A stretch of DNA of 64,000 nucleotides. It comes from Wallemia ichthyophaga EXF-994. Lineage: Eukaryota > Basidiomycota > Wallemiomycetes > Wallemiales > Wallemiaceae. Below are positions 19,160-31,100 of this stretch, piece after piece. Made by a program: the position numbers and the translations under genes. The notes below the pieces were generated by a model. It had not been told where the DNA came from and made no database searches. It saw only the letters and a program-made list of their open reading frames with translations. Each line of letters begins with the position of its first letter. Within the stretch, counting starts at the first letter, position 1. Location: positions 434,001 through 498,000 of the forward strand of contig NW_008806278.1 in NCBI RefSeq assembly GCF_000400465.1, written 5' to 3'.

Positions 19160-20737
19160 ATGGTCAACGTCACTTACGGCAGTCTCAACGAGCAAGACGC
19201 TATCGAGCAAGGCGGCACTGACTTTATAGCGACGCAGTCGACAGGCGAGGTGAATGCGTACAGTCCAGGCGATATGGCGTGGGTTTTAACCTGCACTGCT
19301 CTTGTCTGGGTTATGATTCCCGGTCTCTCGTTCCTCTACTCAGGTCTAGCGCGCCGGAAGAACGCACTGAATATGGTGTTCCTCTCGTTCGTTTCCACTT
19401 CCATCGTATCCTTCCAGTGGTTCTTCTGGGGCTACTCTCTCTGCTTTTCCAGAAACTCGGGCACTTTCTTCGGCAAGCTGAACAACTTTGGTTTGATCAA
19501 TGTCCTCGATTTCCCCGCACAAGCTGCGAATGAAAAAATTCCTGAAATTATCTTCGCCATGTATCAGGGCATGTTCGCATGTGTAGCGCCTGCGTTGCTG
19601 ATTGGTGCCGCAGCCGAGCGATCGCGTGTGGCTCCAGCGATGGTCTTTATCTTTGTGTGGACGACGCTCTGCTACGATCCGTTAGTAGCGTGGATATGGA
19701 ATCCGAATGGGTGGGCAGCTCAATGGGGTGTACTCGACTACGCGGGTGGTATCCCTGTCGAGATCGCTTCCGGTGTTGGTGGACTTGTCTACTCTATGTT
19801 CATCGGTAGGAGGAGAGGGTATGGCACTGAAGCAGTTCTGTTCAAACCACACAACGTCTCGCATATCGTACTAGGCACCGTTTTTCTTTGGGTTGGTTGG
19901 CTCGGTTTCAACGGTGGATCAACTTACGCCGCTAATCTCAAAGCTGGAATGTCTATCGTTACTACCAACCTAGCGGGAAGCTTCGGTGCTCTCACGTGGA
20001 TGATCATGGATTATCGCTTAGAGAGGAAATGGTCAGTTGTGGGTTTTTGCACTGGTGCTATTTGCGGTCTCGTCGCTATCACTCCGGCTGCTGGATTCGT
20101 AGGTGCTCCTGCATCCATTCTCATAGGATTTCTGGCCTCTTTCCTGTCTAATTTGTCAACGCGACTGAAAAATATGGCTAGAATTGACGATGTTATGGAT
20201 ATATTCGCTTGTCACGGTTTGAGTGGAGCGATTGGAACATTCCTAACGGGAATATTCACCCAAGCATCCGTCGCACACAACGACGCTATTTCAGATATCG
20301 AGGGTGGTTGGATAGACAGAAATTTTGTCCAGCTGGGCAAGCAAGTAGCATGGATTGCAGTGGGGACAGGGTGGGTCTTTGTGGTTACATACGCCATCAT
20401 GTTCGTTATCAACCTCGTACCTGGATTGCGATTTAGAGTGGATGAGGAGGGCGAGATTCTCGGTCTGGATGAAGCTGAGCATGGCGAATTTACAGCAGAT
20501 TACGTTGAAATGAGAAGACATGCTGAAGATTACTATGGAGAGGTACCGACTGGATTGAGAGGAGGCTTTGGTGCACCTGCTGGAGATATGCACCGTACAG
20601 AATCACGTCGCTCACATGCTACAGAGGAAGTGCCCGAGGAGAAGACGGAGAGGACGGCTGGAGGAGACGTGGATGGAGATGGAGATAGCAAGAAGCAAGA
20701 CAAGGAGCTTGGAGATAAAGATAATAGAGAGCAATAA
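19160..20737 (+). CDS. MEP: Ammonium transporter, Mep1/Mep3-like
   Basis: This is a plasma-membrane ammonium permease of the Amt/Mep/Rh family, 525 residues in one exon. Eleven TM segments are apparent from about residue 37 to 430. Signatures include FLYSGLARRKNALN near 58-71, GAAAERSRVAP near 149-159, and DIFACHGLSGAIGTFLTG, whose His352 is the second of the twin pore histidines. The first twin-His position reads GGIPVEIASG with Glu201 in place of His. That substitution is known from fungal Mep1/Mep3-type transporters, while Mep2-type sensors keep His. The acidic, Lys-rich C-terminal tail (residues 470-525) is cytosolic and probably regulatory. Confidence 0.95.
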   Translation: MVNVTYGSLNEQDAIEQGGTDFIATQSTGEVNAYSPGDMAWVLTCTALVWVMIPGLSFLYSGLARRKNALNMVFLSFVSTSIVSFQWFFWGYSLCFSRNSGTFFGKLNNFGLINVLDFPAQAANEKIPEIIFAMYQGMFACVAPALLIGAAAERSRVAPAMVFIFVWTTLCYDPLVAWIWNPNGWAAQWGVLDYAGGIPVEIASGVGGLVYSMFIGRRRGYGTEAVLFKPHNVSHIVLGTVFLWVGWLGFNGGSTYAANLKAGMSIVTTNLAGSFGALTWMIMDYRLERKWSVVGFCTGAICGLVAITPAAGFVGAPASILIGFLASFLSNLSTRLKNMARIDDVMDIFACHGLSGAIGTFLTGIFTQASVAHNDAISDIEGGWIDRNFVQLGKQVAWIAVGTGWVFVVTYAIMFVINLVPGLRFRVDEEGEILGLDEAEHGEFTADYVEMRRHAEDYYGEVPTGLRGGFGAPAGDMHRTESRRSHATEEVPEEKTERTAGGDVDGDGDSKKQDKELGDKDNREQ

Positions 20738-20940
20738 CCCGTGTATCAGTAGAAAGGATCAAATATACCTCCGTGGTCTGGACAGTGTTTCAATATTATG
20801 AAAATTTTTAAAAAGGCAAGATGAGTTGGATAGTATGTAGTTGATGGAGAGGACTTGTGAATAAGAGAAAGAAATGTATTTAATTTATAGTTATTAGAGT
20901 AAAAGGAGAATAATTTTCAACAAACTCTGTTGTAGGAGAT

Positions 20941-23812
20941 ATGTCATCATCGCAATTGCAAGTGAACAGAGAATACCGAGGAGTGAGTGGTGGTGATTAG
21001 TGGGAGAATATTTAAATTTACGCGTATTAGCTAGTTAAAGCAGCACTCAGCTCTGATACGCTGGTTATACGTGGTAAGCTGAGTGGAGATGCCCAAGTCC
21101 CCGAGGAAGTTGTTCTCCGTTTAGACGGATTACAAGGTCCACGTATCGGTACAGTCAACAAGGAAGATGAGCCATTCGCTTTTGAAGCTCGTCAGTTCGT
21201 CATTGACGTTGCGGTTGGGAAGGTCGTTGACTTCCGGCTGACCTCAGATTCCCCAAGATTTGGGATTGTGAGTTTACCACAGGGCGAGTACTCGACCCAG
21301 GACCTGTCCACCCACATACTCCGAAATGGCTGGGCTAAGTTGCGCCAAAACAATCCACACGCTGCCCTTAATGTTATCCAGGAACACTCCAAGCAGAAGC
21401 AAAGAGGCGTTTGGGGCGCCAGGCAGCCACTAACTGTCTCCCACGCTTCCCCCGCCGATCTTCAATCTTTTGTCGATGCACACGCACGCAAATCGTTCCC
21501 TGCCACAGTTGAGCACGTCCGCGACGGTCACACCCTCCGTATTCGTCTTGGACTCTCTCCAAACTCCCACCAGTACCTCACTCTCGCTCTCGCTGGCCTT
21601 TCTTCTCCAAAGCCAGGCAGAGAAGACATCGCCGAACCCGCACAGCAATTCGGTCCTCTATCTAAGCTCTACACTGAACTTAAGTGCTTGCAGAGAAATG
21701 TTCGTGTCTCCCTCCTCGGCACTAACCCCTCGGCTACTATTGTCCTCGGCTGCGTCACTCTCGACGACGGTTCTCCACTCGCAGAATCAGTTCTCGCTAA
21801 TGGTTTTGCACGTTTTGCTGACTGGCACGCTCCCACTCTCGCTGCCCACGGCCCATCCCTCTTACCTTCGCTTAAAGTGGCTGAGAAGTTTGCGCGCGAG
21901 AAGAGACTCAATTTGTGGCAGTCTTATCAGGAGCCAGCGCTGATGAACAAGTCAGCAGCCGATATTGCAGCGAATGGCCACATTACCCACCCGCGCCAAT
22001 CGAATGTCGTAGTGACGAGAGTGTGGTCAGGCGACCAGATCTCTGTGTGTCCAATCGACAAACATGGCCGCGACGGTGCGGAGAAGCGTGTACAGATTGC
22101 TTCTGTTAGACAACCACGCAGCAGCGATGCCAAGTTGGCTTACTGGGCAAGTGAAGCGCGCGAATTACTGAGGAAGAAACTCATTGGCAAGCGCGTAGTA
22201 TACCAACATGATTACACTCGTCCTAAAGAGGAGAACTTTGAAGAACGCGAAGCTGCAACGATCAGAGTCGGTCCTTCACACCAGTCGATTGGGTTGTTGT
22301 TGGTTGAAAGAGGACTGGCATCCGTAGTCAGACACCGTCGTGACGACGATAGATCACACGAGTATGATGCTCTCCTCGTCGCTGAACAGACCGCTGCGGC
22401 TGGCGGTAAGGGCCTCCACTCCAACAAACATATACCGCTGCCTAGAATACCAGACGCAAGTGAATCTGCTAGCAAAGCCCAGTCATTCCTCCCACAGTGG
22501 AAACGCAGTGGCAGGATCACTGGTGTGGCGGAATACGTAGCCTCTGGCTCGAGATTCAAGATATACATACCAAAAGATAACCAGAAGCTCACGCTCGTCT
22601 TGGCTGGTCTCAAGGCTCCTCGCACTGCACGCAACCCGTCGGAGAAGAACGAGGAAGGCGCCGTCGAAGCACTCGCGTACGCCACTCGAAACGTTATGCA
22701 GCGAGATGTAGAAGTATCCATCGAGAGTACAGACAAAGCGGGTGGGTTCATCGGTACACTCTACGTCAACAATGAGAATTTTGGTGTGGGGTTGGTGAGA
22801 CGAGGTTTAGCGAGTGTGCACGAGTACTCAGCTGAAGGACTTTCATTTGCCGATGAGCTGTTCGAAGCTGAGCAGCAAGCCCGCGACAGCCGTCTCGGAG
22901 TGTGGACCAACTACGATCCAGTCGCTCAACAGGCAGCTGCAGAAGCTGAAGCTGAAACAGAAGCGCGGCAGATGACGACCGAGGATGAAGCGAGCGATGG
23001 TAATCTGATTGATATTCTCATCTCAGATGTCAGAGCATCACCTCATTTCTCTTTCTCTGTCCAGCTCGTTGGCAGTGAGGACTCGCAAAAGTTTGAAAGG
23101 TAAGTTAGCGGTCAAGTTGGAACATCCCTCACTAACACCACGTGCAGATTGATGAATGCTTTCTCAGCTCATTACAACACCCTCACTTCGAACGAGCCAT
23201 TCTCGCCAAGCAACGGTATCCTCGTCGCTGCACGTTTCAGTCAGGATGGTCAGTGGTATAGGGCGCGCGTGCGACGCTGCAGCCATGTCCTCAAGACTGC
23301 CGAGGTTGTCTTCATCGATTACGGCAACAATGAAACTGTTTCATATGGCGAAATTAGGCCTCTCGACAACAAGTTTAAGACTATGCCTCCACAGGCTATC
23401 CCAGCTAAGCTCAGGTGCGTCTTGGGTCTCTGCGTAGACACCTCAACCCTCGCTCACATTTTACACTAGCTTCGTCAATCTCCTCCCAATTGACCACGAG
23501 TATGGTCAGGAATCTCTCGATAGATTCAAGGAGCTCTGCCAAGGTCGCAATTTGGTAGCCAAAGTTGACGCTAAGGACGCAAATGGAACGCTCCATCTGC
23601 GTCTACTTGACCCCTCTGATCCTGATTCTGCAATCTCTGCCGAATACTGCATCAACGCTGACCTCGTTGCTGATGGCTTGGCACTCATCGATAAGAAAAC
23701 TAGATATGCTGGCAAGTACCCAGAAATGCAATTCACTCTGCAAGATGCTTTGCAAGCCGCTAAGAATAACAGAGCTGGTGCGTTCGAGTATGGTGATATC
23801 ACTGAAGATTAA
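20941..23812 (+). CDS. Tudor-SN (SND1-like) nuclease, four SN repeats plus Tudor domain
   Basis: Tudor-SN proteins bind RNA and act in splicing, stress granules and decay. Exons 20941-20986, 21035-23099, 23148-23414 and 23470-23812 give 906 residues, the normal length; introns are 48, 48 and 55 nt. The first splice creates YRGVIKAALSSDTLVIRG, matching the start of SND1. Four staphylococcal-nuclease-like repeats follow, each with GLSSP/GLKAPR or RQPRSS and ERGLAS/RRGLAS motifs. The Tudor domain is at about 715-780 (GQWYRARV, FIDYGNNETV) inside a split fifth SN repeat. The first intron uses a GTGGTG donor, chosen because a GTGAGT donor four bases upstream breaks the frame. Confidence 0.93.
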
Positions 23813-23929
23813 ATGGTTAGATGGTTAGATGATTTCAAGTGAAAAAAGAAAGGAAGAAAGATTCATCAGATATATATATAATTGGATAAAATCATACAAA
23901 TACATTTATATTCCCACTCTCAACCACTT

Positions 23930-25302
23930 TCATGCGCTCGTCGTTGCTACACTCAGTACCGGCGACGTAGGAGACAGAGTTTGCGACGAATTCAATGAAT
24001 TTCTTTTGCTGGGAGATTGAGGCGGTGTATGTATAGTGATTCTAGCCACGCGAGCTGATGGTTTGTATTGCTTAGCGAGTGCCTGCACGCCTTCACCTTC
24101 AGCATCGGAGACTATCTCAACATGACGGAATCTCACACCGAAATGAGTATCAAGCGCTTCAAGGAGCATTGAGCGATAACCGTTGTTTGAAATCACACCA
24201 CCTCCAACTGTCAGTGTTGTAGTCTCTGGCTTGATTCTGCTTCTGTCGCCGAGGAGACGGACGAGCATATGAACGAGTGGACAAACAGCCTGTGCAGCGA
24301 TTCTTAGCGCTTCGAGTTGACTGCCATCATCATGTGTAGACTGCACCATAGTGTTTGGCGTTGGATCTCCAGGTATCGCTATCAGCGTGTCGCTGAGTAT
24401 TTCATCCACAACGCGCTTGGAGGGAGGCTGAGCGAAAGCGTATTTGAACACAACTCTACAAGCCTCTGCAATCCAGCATTTACGGTTAGTTTCGCTGCGC
24501 GAGAAAGAGTACTGTGTTGCGTCTGAATGATCCGCGTAAGTCTTGTTGATAAGATCAGCTGCAGAATCCACTTTGAGTTGTTTCATGAGATCTTTGTGCA
24601 AATTGAGCTGCGCAATGTTTGTGGATGTGTTGTAGAGTTTGCTGTTACCTCTGAAATCCTCGTATGCGAGCAAAGATCGAACGGCTAATCTACCGACTGA
24701 GTAGGCAGAGCCTTCGTCACAGAGCAGATAGCCCCATCCTCTACTAATCCCGATTCGTTCAAGCGATCTGTTCTCCGTTTTGCTGAACGCCATTCCGTTC
24801 GTGCCTGTACCCGCAATTAGAGCAATCGCCGCATCTGTGTCGTCGTGCTTGAGCGCAGGCGAAGCGAGTAGGTCGGTATCGTTCGTTACTCTCACATTTG
24901 ATTCTATGCCACCCATTGCAAATGCGCGCGCTACAGCTGGTCTGAACTCCTCAGCATCACTGGGTTGATTAACACCAGCCAAAGCCAGCCAGAGTGCCTT
25001 GAAAAGGGGTTTGCTGAATTTGCGCTCAGAACACTCGACCTCGAAACGCTGCTTGAGATAGTCAGGTAAGCGTCCAATCGCCTCGAAGGTCGCTTCTAAG
25101 ATCACATTGATAGCTTGTGCGTGTCCGACTGTTTGTCTGTGGTGCGTATCAGTGGCCATCCTATTAGTCCTGCTCTTGCCACCACCCCCACTCACAAATT
25201 ACATGGCCCCCCTTCTCCCCGTGCGAGGATGCTGTCCTGCGAGGCAATTACAACTCTCGCCTTGGTACCGCCACAATCACCTGCTAGATATAATTCTGTC
25301 AT
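23930..25302 (-). CDS. N-acetylglucosamine kinase (BadF/NAGK family)
   Basis: The enzyme phosphorylates GlcNAc taken up or released from chitin and glycoproteins. Exon 1 (25302-25196) and exon 2 (25136-23930) give 437 residues. The phosphate-1 motif GDCGGTKARVVI is at the start, and the phosphate-2 motif AGTGTNGMAF falls near residues 170-180. GWGYLLCDEGSAY and GGGVISNNGY complete the BadF/NAGK pattern. The chosen 59-nt intron (25195-25137) joins GGPCNL to QTVGHAQA, giving the Asn-x-x-Thr-Val-Gly spacing expected. An upstream AG would give a 35-nt intron, also in frame, adding eight residues. The C-terminal 45 residues are Ser/Thr/Pro-rich and go beyond the usual family length. Confidence 0.88.
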
Positions 25303-25860
25303 TTCCTTTGATGTTTCTCTGCGTGCTTGTTTACGTACAAGAAACCCCACCGATTTCCCGCAATCATTGCCTTTTCGGCGATAAGCGCGAGAATCAGCTT
25401 ACCTTCCTTATTAAGATGATTCGATGTCATTTTACCGATATGGGGGTTTTCTTATCTCAATAACCGTGCTTAGTGCGTCGTTCTACGTGATTTCTTTTAT
25501 CCGCACATCCCTCGCACGAAAATTTGCAGCCTCTGTTTCCGACTCAAATCAATTTCATTTAATTCGGACTGCGTTGTTAGATCCGCGGAATGTTTTTCAC
25601 AGCCTTGCTGCATGCTATTAGTTCAACCTCTCGGCACTAAAAGGCCGCGAGTACAGCGGCAATTTTCGCCGCTGCCCGATAAACACTAATTCACTGATAC
25701 ACCACCCTATTTACTTCCCCATATACCAAAACAGGTTGTCCGCATTCCGATTCAGATCAACTCTATCGCCGTGGTATGTAGATAACATAATTATAAATAA
25801 CATTATTGAAATTCTATACAAATAGACTGATCACAGAGAGTATAAATTAATAAACGAATC
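25303..25860. other. Intergenic stretch with GCCGC-rich inverted repeats
   Basis: This 558-bp spacer holds the GlcNAc kinase promoter (right of its start at 25302) and the MFS gene's 3' UTR. At 25654-25674 there is a perfect 7-bp inverted repeat (CAGCGGC/GCCGCTG, 7-nt spacer), and an overlapping GCCGC/GCGGC pair lies at 25644-25660. A regulator-binding site or local hairpin is possible. No coding signal was seen. Confidence 0.4.
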
Positions 25861-27557
25861 CTACACGGCCCACTGCGACCGCGCTCTGATCGCAGGTCCC
25901 TTCTTATAAAACGTGTATGCGACTGGTATGAGTAGTGCACTGATTATACCCAACAGCGTAGCTGCCCAATGTGGAGTCATATTCCTAAACATGGGCGCAG
26001 AAGCCATCACACTCCCTCCTGAGATATTGTACCGCACGAAAGTGAAACCAGCCAATGCGGAAGCAGCGTAACGGGCGTATGAGCTCATAATGATCTGGTA
26101 TGTCCCGACGAATATCTGGAAAAGAGAAAATCCGAATAGCACGCCAGCACTTACTGGCGCGTAGACGGGTATGCGGTCTGGGTAGCATGTCCAACCCAGC
26201 CAGAAGAGTGATATCGGCAGACCAACAGCTCCAACGAGTACTAGTGTGTGTGAGGAGTGTATGTATGCAGTTGATTCCACTCACGCGGCTTCAGGTGCTC
26301 TTCAGGTTGCATGCTGCCGTGCTTCTTGATGATGCGGTCGTAGTGCATGCAGAACGGAATGAGGAATATACCACCGGCAACAATACCAATAATCATCGGT
26401 ACAAACGCCACACCCACCCACACTACATCTAGCTCGTACCATTCACCAAATATGACGGCGTAACTCTCCAAAAATCCGAAAAGCAGGAAGTAAACGATAG
26501 AGATGTAGATTGTGAAGAAAATGACGATTGGTTCTTTAAGAAGGAAATTGAAAGGCCTCACCATGGCTACCTTAAAAACTTCTTTGAGATTTGGATTGTC
26601 GTACTTGGAGTGCCAGCGCTTGTCACCTGTCTTTCTACGCAATGCTTTCGCCTTCTCCCTATACAGCACAGGAGCGTAAGTTTCCTCAACGAAGAGTGCG
26701 ACATGGAGGAAGACGACTACACCCCAAATCGCAGTCAGGTAGTACGACCATTCCCATGATGCGTACTGTGTGAGCAATCCACCAATTACTGGACCGAGAA
26801 CTGGACCAATGAATGCCGACGAAGCGAACAAGACAAACAGAAAGTTCCGCTCTGATGGTCTGCTGATATCTACGACACTGCCACCTGAGTTGGAGAGCGG
26901 GGTGGCACCTGTAAACCCAGCAAAGAATCTACATAAAAGCTGTCCATACACGTGCGTCGATCTGCCTGCACCTACTTCCAATATAGAACTCATTAGCAAC
27001 GTCCAGAGATAGACTGGAGTGCGACCAAGCTCTTCAGAGAGCGGTGCGAGTGGAAGAGCCCTAGTAATGAGTCAGCGGTGTGACAAGCTCATATGATGTC
27101 ATGACCCACCCCCATGCGAAACCAATCAAGAATATAGCGGTACCAGAGAGATTCGCCACTGCTTGAGATACACCGTATGTCACAGCTGCACCTTCACCCG
27201 CTGTTGCCGATACACTCGACGCGAATGTCAAATTTAGCCCGAGACTGCTGAGTTGAATGATGGTGAGAACCTTTTGGTGTGTTAAGTAGGGTACCGCTAT
27301 CATGCTCAACAACCCACTTTCTTCCACGTCGGCCAGTTCTTGGGATCGATTTCAGGCGATGATGTCTCGTCAATGAGATAAGTACCTCTGGTGTCGACCT
27401 GCTTCTTCTCGTGTACATCGCCGCCCTCCAAATCATCCGTAGTGCTCTCTGGTGATGGATTTTTTGATATGTTCGGCGTACCAGTGTGTGCTAGCCTCTT
27501 GAATTGGCGATGCGTTGCGAAGGCATACATAGGCCACTCGTACCACTTAGGCGCCAT
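25861..27557 (-). CDS. MFS multidrug transporter (DHA1, 12-TM)
   Basis: This is a plasma-membrane drug/polyamine:proton antiporter of 518 residues. Exons are 27557-27318, 27270-27110, 27060-26285 and 26240-25861; introns are 47, 49 and 44 nt. The cytosolic N terminus ends in PKNWPTWKK, as is typical of the fungal Flu1/Tpo group, just before TM1 (VLTIIQLSSLGLNLTFASS). LAPLSEELGRTPVYL is the conserved loop 2-3 signature. GPVLGPVIGGLL is the motif C of antiporters. LPISLFWLGWTCYP marks the start of the C-terminal helices. ATG 27557 is chosen over an upstream in-frame possibility because it gives the usual short cytosolic tail. Confidence 0.92.
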
Positions 27558-28184
27558 GGTTGTGATGCTTGTGATATTCGCGCGAACTTGGCTGTTTAAT
27601 CTAAAGAAGATGCTGTTCCTAATCAGTAAACTCTTACGTACGAAAGAGAGACAGTCTATCAAATCTGACGGTTGAGCAGAGGCGCGGGAGACAAGCGGGG
27701 AGCGTTATTTAAACATGAAAAACCACTTTGTTTTTATTTCCGGCTGTTCTTTTTGCGTTCCGCTTCAAATCCCTTCTATTCGAATTCACCGTACGAGTTA
27801 AATGTACGCCATTCTAGGCCTGTGTTTGAGTCATTTGGAGTCAATTTGGATTTGAGCTGTGAACCGCGCATTAATTCAAAGCATTCTCACCTCTATCGCA
27901 CTTTGGTAGTGGCGATGACTTCAAATGTGACTATTATCAGCCGGATCTCCGGAGTATCTAATGTTGAGTGCCTGGCTGAGGAGGATCGGTATGTGGTCTT
28001 CGCATTACACAAAATGACTCTCCCTATACATTAAGGCATTCCCAATAATTAATTACGCACGAAATGGCGCATGAGATCACCTGACAAGGTATCATGACAC
28101 GAGCCAAGACTTTCTGATTAAATGATATGCATAATAAATATATGTACAGAATGACGCTACGTATCTGCAAATTGTTGCAAATAC
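27558..28184. other. Intergenic stretch between the MFS gene and RPC2
   Basis: This 627-bp spacer contains the MFS promoter on its left side and the 3' UTR of RPC2 on its right. Open frames here show no domain, no codon bias and no good splice partners. Nothing else could be supported. Confidence 0.5.
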
Positions 28185-31100
28185 CTACACAGTCTCCTCG
28201 AGACTGATCTTCGGATAAATATTCATAGCTAGCAATTCCTGGAACAGCAATTTGGCAGCATATGGGATCTGAATGTTGGAGATGTTCTTTTGGCTCTTGC
28301 ACATAGGGCAGAATCCATTATAGCCTAGAAGTTGTTAGATATGCTAAACGCAAGAGCATCAACGCACCCATTGTACCGCAGTCGTTGCAGACGTCCACAT
28401 GGAACAGATCAGATGACAGCATGAGACGCTCTCTGACAAGATGAGCAGCACCATAACCTTGTGTGATCCAGTCAGCAACAACATCTTTGCCATCGTACAT
28501 CCAGACTCACCAAGCAACGCATCACGCTCCATCTCACCTAAACGAAGACCACCATCCCGGGAACGACCTTCAGTCGGCTGGCGTGTGAGGACTGCACGTG
28601 GACCACGAGCTCTAGCATGCATCTTATCGAGGACCATGTGTTTCAGCTTCTGGTAGTAGATAGGACCTAGGTAAGTGTAGAAAGTGTGACATTCACCCGT
28701 AATACCACTAGTCATGGTCTCTTTGCCCGCATATGAGTATCCATTATCGATAAGAACTTGTGACATATCGTCTACTTTCGATCCACCAAACGCAGTACCA
28801 TATTCCAACGTACCTCGAATAACACCCGCTTTTCCAGACAACAGCTCGATCATTTTACCGACTGTCATACGTGATGGGAAACCGTGTGGATTCATAATAA
28901 CATCGGGGGAGATCCCGCGATCGTTGAATGGCATGTCTGCCTGAGGAACGATAAGACCACAAACACCCTTTTGACCGTGACGCGATGAGAACTTGTCACC
29001 CAGCTCCGGACGACGCGTTTGTCGGAGCAAAGCTTTGACAAGCGTTTGATCGCTTTCTGTGTCAGTGATAAGCACTTGGTCTACGTAGCCAGGTACAGGG
29101 GATTTGTATGACATTGGTGCGTTCTTGTATGTCGTTGAGGTATCAGCTTGGCCGGGGTTGATTGAGTTGTCGAGTGCATTTGACGGCGACTGCTTGTTGA
29201 CGATGACATCGTTCGTGTCCACACGTTCACCAGCCCCTGATATACCATCTGGTTCTAGCGCTTGGAACTTCTTTGGGATGATACCATCAGGTCCGATTGG
29301 TGCATCGGCCAGACGGTCGTGCGTGCCGTTTGGATACTTGCGGATCATCGTAGAGTACTTCCTCATAACCTGACAACGACCGAAACCACGATCAAGTGAG
29401 GCCTTTTTGAGCGTTGTGTTAATGAGTATACTTCAATCAGCAATTGCACCCACCTTATTCAAGATCAAAGCATCTTCAATATCGTAACCAGAGTATGACA
29501 TGACTGCAACCATGGCATTTTGTCCAGCTGGCAACTTGTCATACCCAATCAACTCGATAGTCTTTGTCTTCACCATCGGTTGCTGGGGATATACCATCAA
29601 ATAGAGAAGCGTATCGATACGATTTAGCTGGTTATATGCGATGGCACCAATAGCTTGTTTACCCATAGCACATTGGTAAGTGTTTCTAGGTGATTGGTTG
29701 TGATGAGGGTAAGGTATAAGACCAGCACAGGCACCAAGAAGAGTGAATGGTTCAATCTCCAAATGAGTTGAAGCATTTGTCATCTCATTCTCATTAATCG
29801 CAATATACGCATCGTTCTCTTCGTTGACATCAAGGTACTCGACCAGACCCTGTGTCAAGAAGGCATCAAAGTCAACCTTCCCTTCTTTAAGTGCCTTTAT
29901 ATGCTCGGAGGTAACTTTGGAATAACCGTTCTCAACTACAATCATCGGTCTACAGATACGACCACCATCTGAGGAGATGTTGACAGAATTGTGGTGGTGG
30001 TTGATGTAGACGGAGACAAACTCATTGATATAGCCATTGCGACGCAATTTTCTAAAAGTAGAGACGAATCTGGTTGGCAGTCTCGTCACACCAATCAGAT
30101 TACCATTCAGGGATACGATGTAAGTGTCTCTTCTGTAGAGCTCTGTACCAGTGAGAAGAGCGACATCTTCCACTCCGAGCATGTAGCATATTTTGGTTAT
30201 AGGCTCCTCCTCGACATCAGTGGTGATGTGGGTCATGAGTGCCAAGTTCTTGACCAGACCACATGCCTCACCTTCAGGTGTATCCGATGGACAGAGCATA
30301 CCCCACTGAGAAGGTTGCAGTGCACGAGGACCAGAGACCTTTCTCGTTTTTTCGAATTGGGAAGATATTCTGGTCATCATACCAAGTGCGGAGATGTAAC
30401 TGAGTCTACTGAGGACGTGTGTCACACCTGCTCTCTCCATCTTGAAACGTTTGAGGGACCAATTACCAGTTGAGATAGCTCTGACAAAACCAGATGTAAT
30501 GTGATCACCACCGTACAGAAGTTGAGTATAAGCGTCGAATTCTGTAGTCCGGTTTGGCTTTTTGAGGACCTTGTCGATGTTGAGTTTAAGATCGTGGTTG
30601 AATTTCTTGAACAAGTCTTCGAACAAAAGTGAGAGGAGCTGACCAGCCAATTCAAGACGTTTATTACCAACGTAGTCACGATCGTCAAGCATCTTCTCGT
30701 CAACCATGGCCATGAGCACTCTCCTGACCATAACGGCGACATAGATAGCTTTAGGGCGGAAGTTGAGATTTTCGACGGGGACGTGTGCCAAGACTATAGA
30801 AGCAAGTGTTTCAATAGCGTCTTCCCAAACAGGACGCTTTTGATGAGCTGGACCAGCCCGTCTAGCTGATTTGCTCCTAGCGCCAATCCATTCAAGTGCT
30901 TGCAATTCAGTGTGAACGCCCATCTTAAGAGTCTCTTCAATGTTAATATAGAACACCTCCTTGTATTCATCATCGTGACCAGCTACTAACTGCAAAATTT
31001 CTCTATCTGAAGTGACACCCATGGCTTTGAGAGCGACGACAATAGGGACATCGTCAGCAATGGAATTGTGACGGAGATAGATTTTGCCATTCTTTGTAGC

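Noticed and set aside
27672-28034. 120-residue plus-strand frame between MFS and RPC2
   Set aside because: No domain, no splice partners and random-looking composition. It lies in a promoter/3' UTR spacer.
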